Shown in pieces: positions 39,097 through 39,179 of a DNA stretch of 39,179 bases. The notes under the pieces were generated by a model that had not been told where the DNA came from, did no database searches, and was given only the letters and a program-made list of their open reading frames with translations. This DNA comes from Dehalococcoidia bacterium. Lineage in GTDB: Bacteria; Chloroflexota; Dehalococcoidia; UBA2979. Positions within the stretch are counted from its first letter, which is position 1. Every line of letters starts with the position of its first letter. The stretch lies in assembly GCA_003599735.1 (NCBI GenBank), contig QZJI01000030.1, positions 1 to 39,179 on the forward strand, given 5' to 3'. Made by a program: the position numbers and the translations under genes.

Positions 39097-39179
39097 CGCG
39101 CGGGCGCGGACTCGCCGCGCGGGCGGCCGACGGTCTCACGCGCGATCACCAGGAACCACAGGCTCGCGACGCCCATGAT
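39093..39179 (-). CDS. C-terminal end of a membrane protein (partial)
   Basis: Reading from the window edge on the minus strand gives 28 residues: a hydrophobic piece with SLWFLVIARETVGRP followed by a short Arg-rich tail and TAG. The ETxGRP ending after a helix is like the C-terminus of MFS transporters, but too little is seen to name it. The stop overlaps the thioesterase stop. Confidence 0.5.
   Translation of the reverse strand: MMGVASLWFLVIARETVGRPRGESAPAR

Overview
The window is a gene-dense, high-GC chromosomal segment with no insertion sequence, prophage, tRNA, rRNA or CRISPR array visible. It opens inside a conserved translation/transcription operon (tuf-rpmG-secE-nusG-rplK-rplA-rplJ-rplL). 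The rest is a patchwork of short operons with many ATGA/GTGA start-stop overlaps and frequent GTG starts. Gene content suggests a member of the Chloroflexota: PurA with the NNAGHT variant, an HTH-TM-PASTA protein, Thr/Pro-rich linkers in secreted proteins, many DinB-like proteins, and many genes with a -10 box directly at the start codon. This assignment is an inference from style and family resemblance and is not proven.

Layout. 1-3944: tuf 3' end and the ribosomal/secE/nusG operon, with a 368-nt structured leader before rplJ. 4078-7993 (+): HisI-like cyclohydrolase paralog, zinc-finger/LysM membrane protein, small two-TM protein, radC, CvpA-like protein, HNH endonuclease. 7998-10955 (-): purA, 4-TM protein, mug-type glycosylase, zinc-ribbon membrane protein. 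11076-11816 (+): exported lipoprotein-like protein. 11829-14534 (-): CitE-like protein, alpha/beta hydrolase, APH-like kinase. 14676-19554 (+): DinB protein, rpsT, zinc dehydrogenase, HTH-TM-PASTA protein, HicB-like protein, rimO. 19810-21799 (+): an isolated 43-aa gene and murJ. 21835-24417: cysteine desulfurase (-) divergent from a SufR-like regulator and an A-type Fe-S carrier (+). 24527-27744 (+): EVE protein, PspC protein, DinB protein, YyaL-like protein. 27741-28268 (-): third DinB protein. 28338-31336 (+): VOC protein, 8-TM protein, ECF sigma factor and RskA-like anti-sigma. 31333-32502 (-): AI-2E family transporter. 32550-35191 (+): Fur-family regulator, Mn/Zn-type ABC ATPase and permease, hotdog thioesterase. 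35277-37352 (+): GltD-like oxidoreductase and AhpE-like peroxiredoxin. 37471-39096 (+): four-gene overlapping operon HxlR-MaoC-MaoC-thioesterase. 39093-39179 (-): C-terminal end of a membrane protein.

The most notable signals are regulatory. (i) At least seven genes have a -10-like hexamer ending 6-7 nt before the start codon, predicting leaderless mRNAs; the best example carries TTGACC-N17-GACCAT-N6-GTG. (ii) A HicB-like gene without a HicA partner is preceded by exact TTGACA and TATAAT boxes whose spacer carries an inverted repeat. (iii) A 43-aa protein of unknown function has its own candidate ECF-type promoter (GGAAC-N17-CGTC) and a 13-bp terminator-like hairpin. (iv) A 21-bp palindrome lies before the metal ABC transporter next to its Fur-family regulator. 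(v) Three of six convergent gene pairs share a CTAG stop-stop overlap, and two genes carry three tandem copies of a 14-nt unit across their stop codon. Several enzymes look like repurposed family members: HisI without its DCDxD aspartates, CitE-like without the DLED motif, YyaL-like without CxxC, PurA with Thr in place of the usual Arg/Lys.
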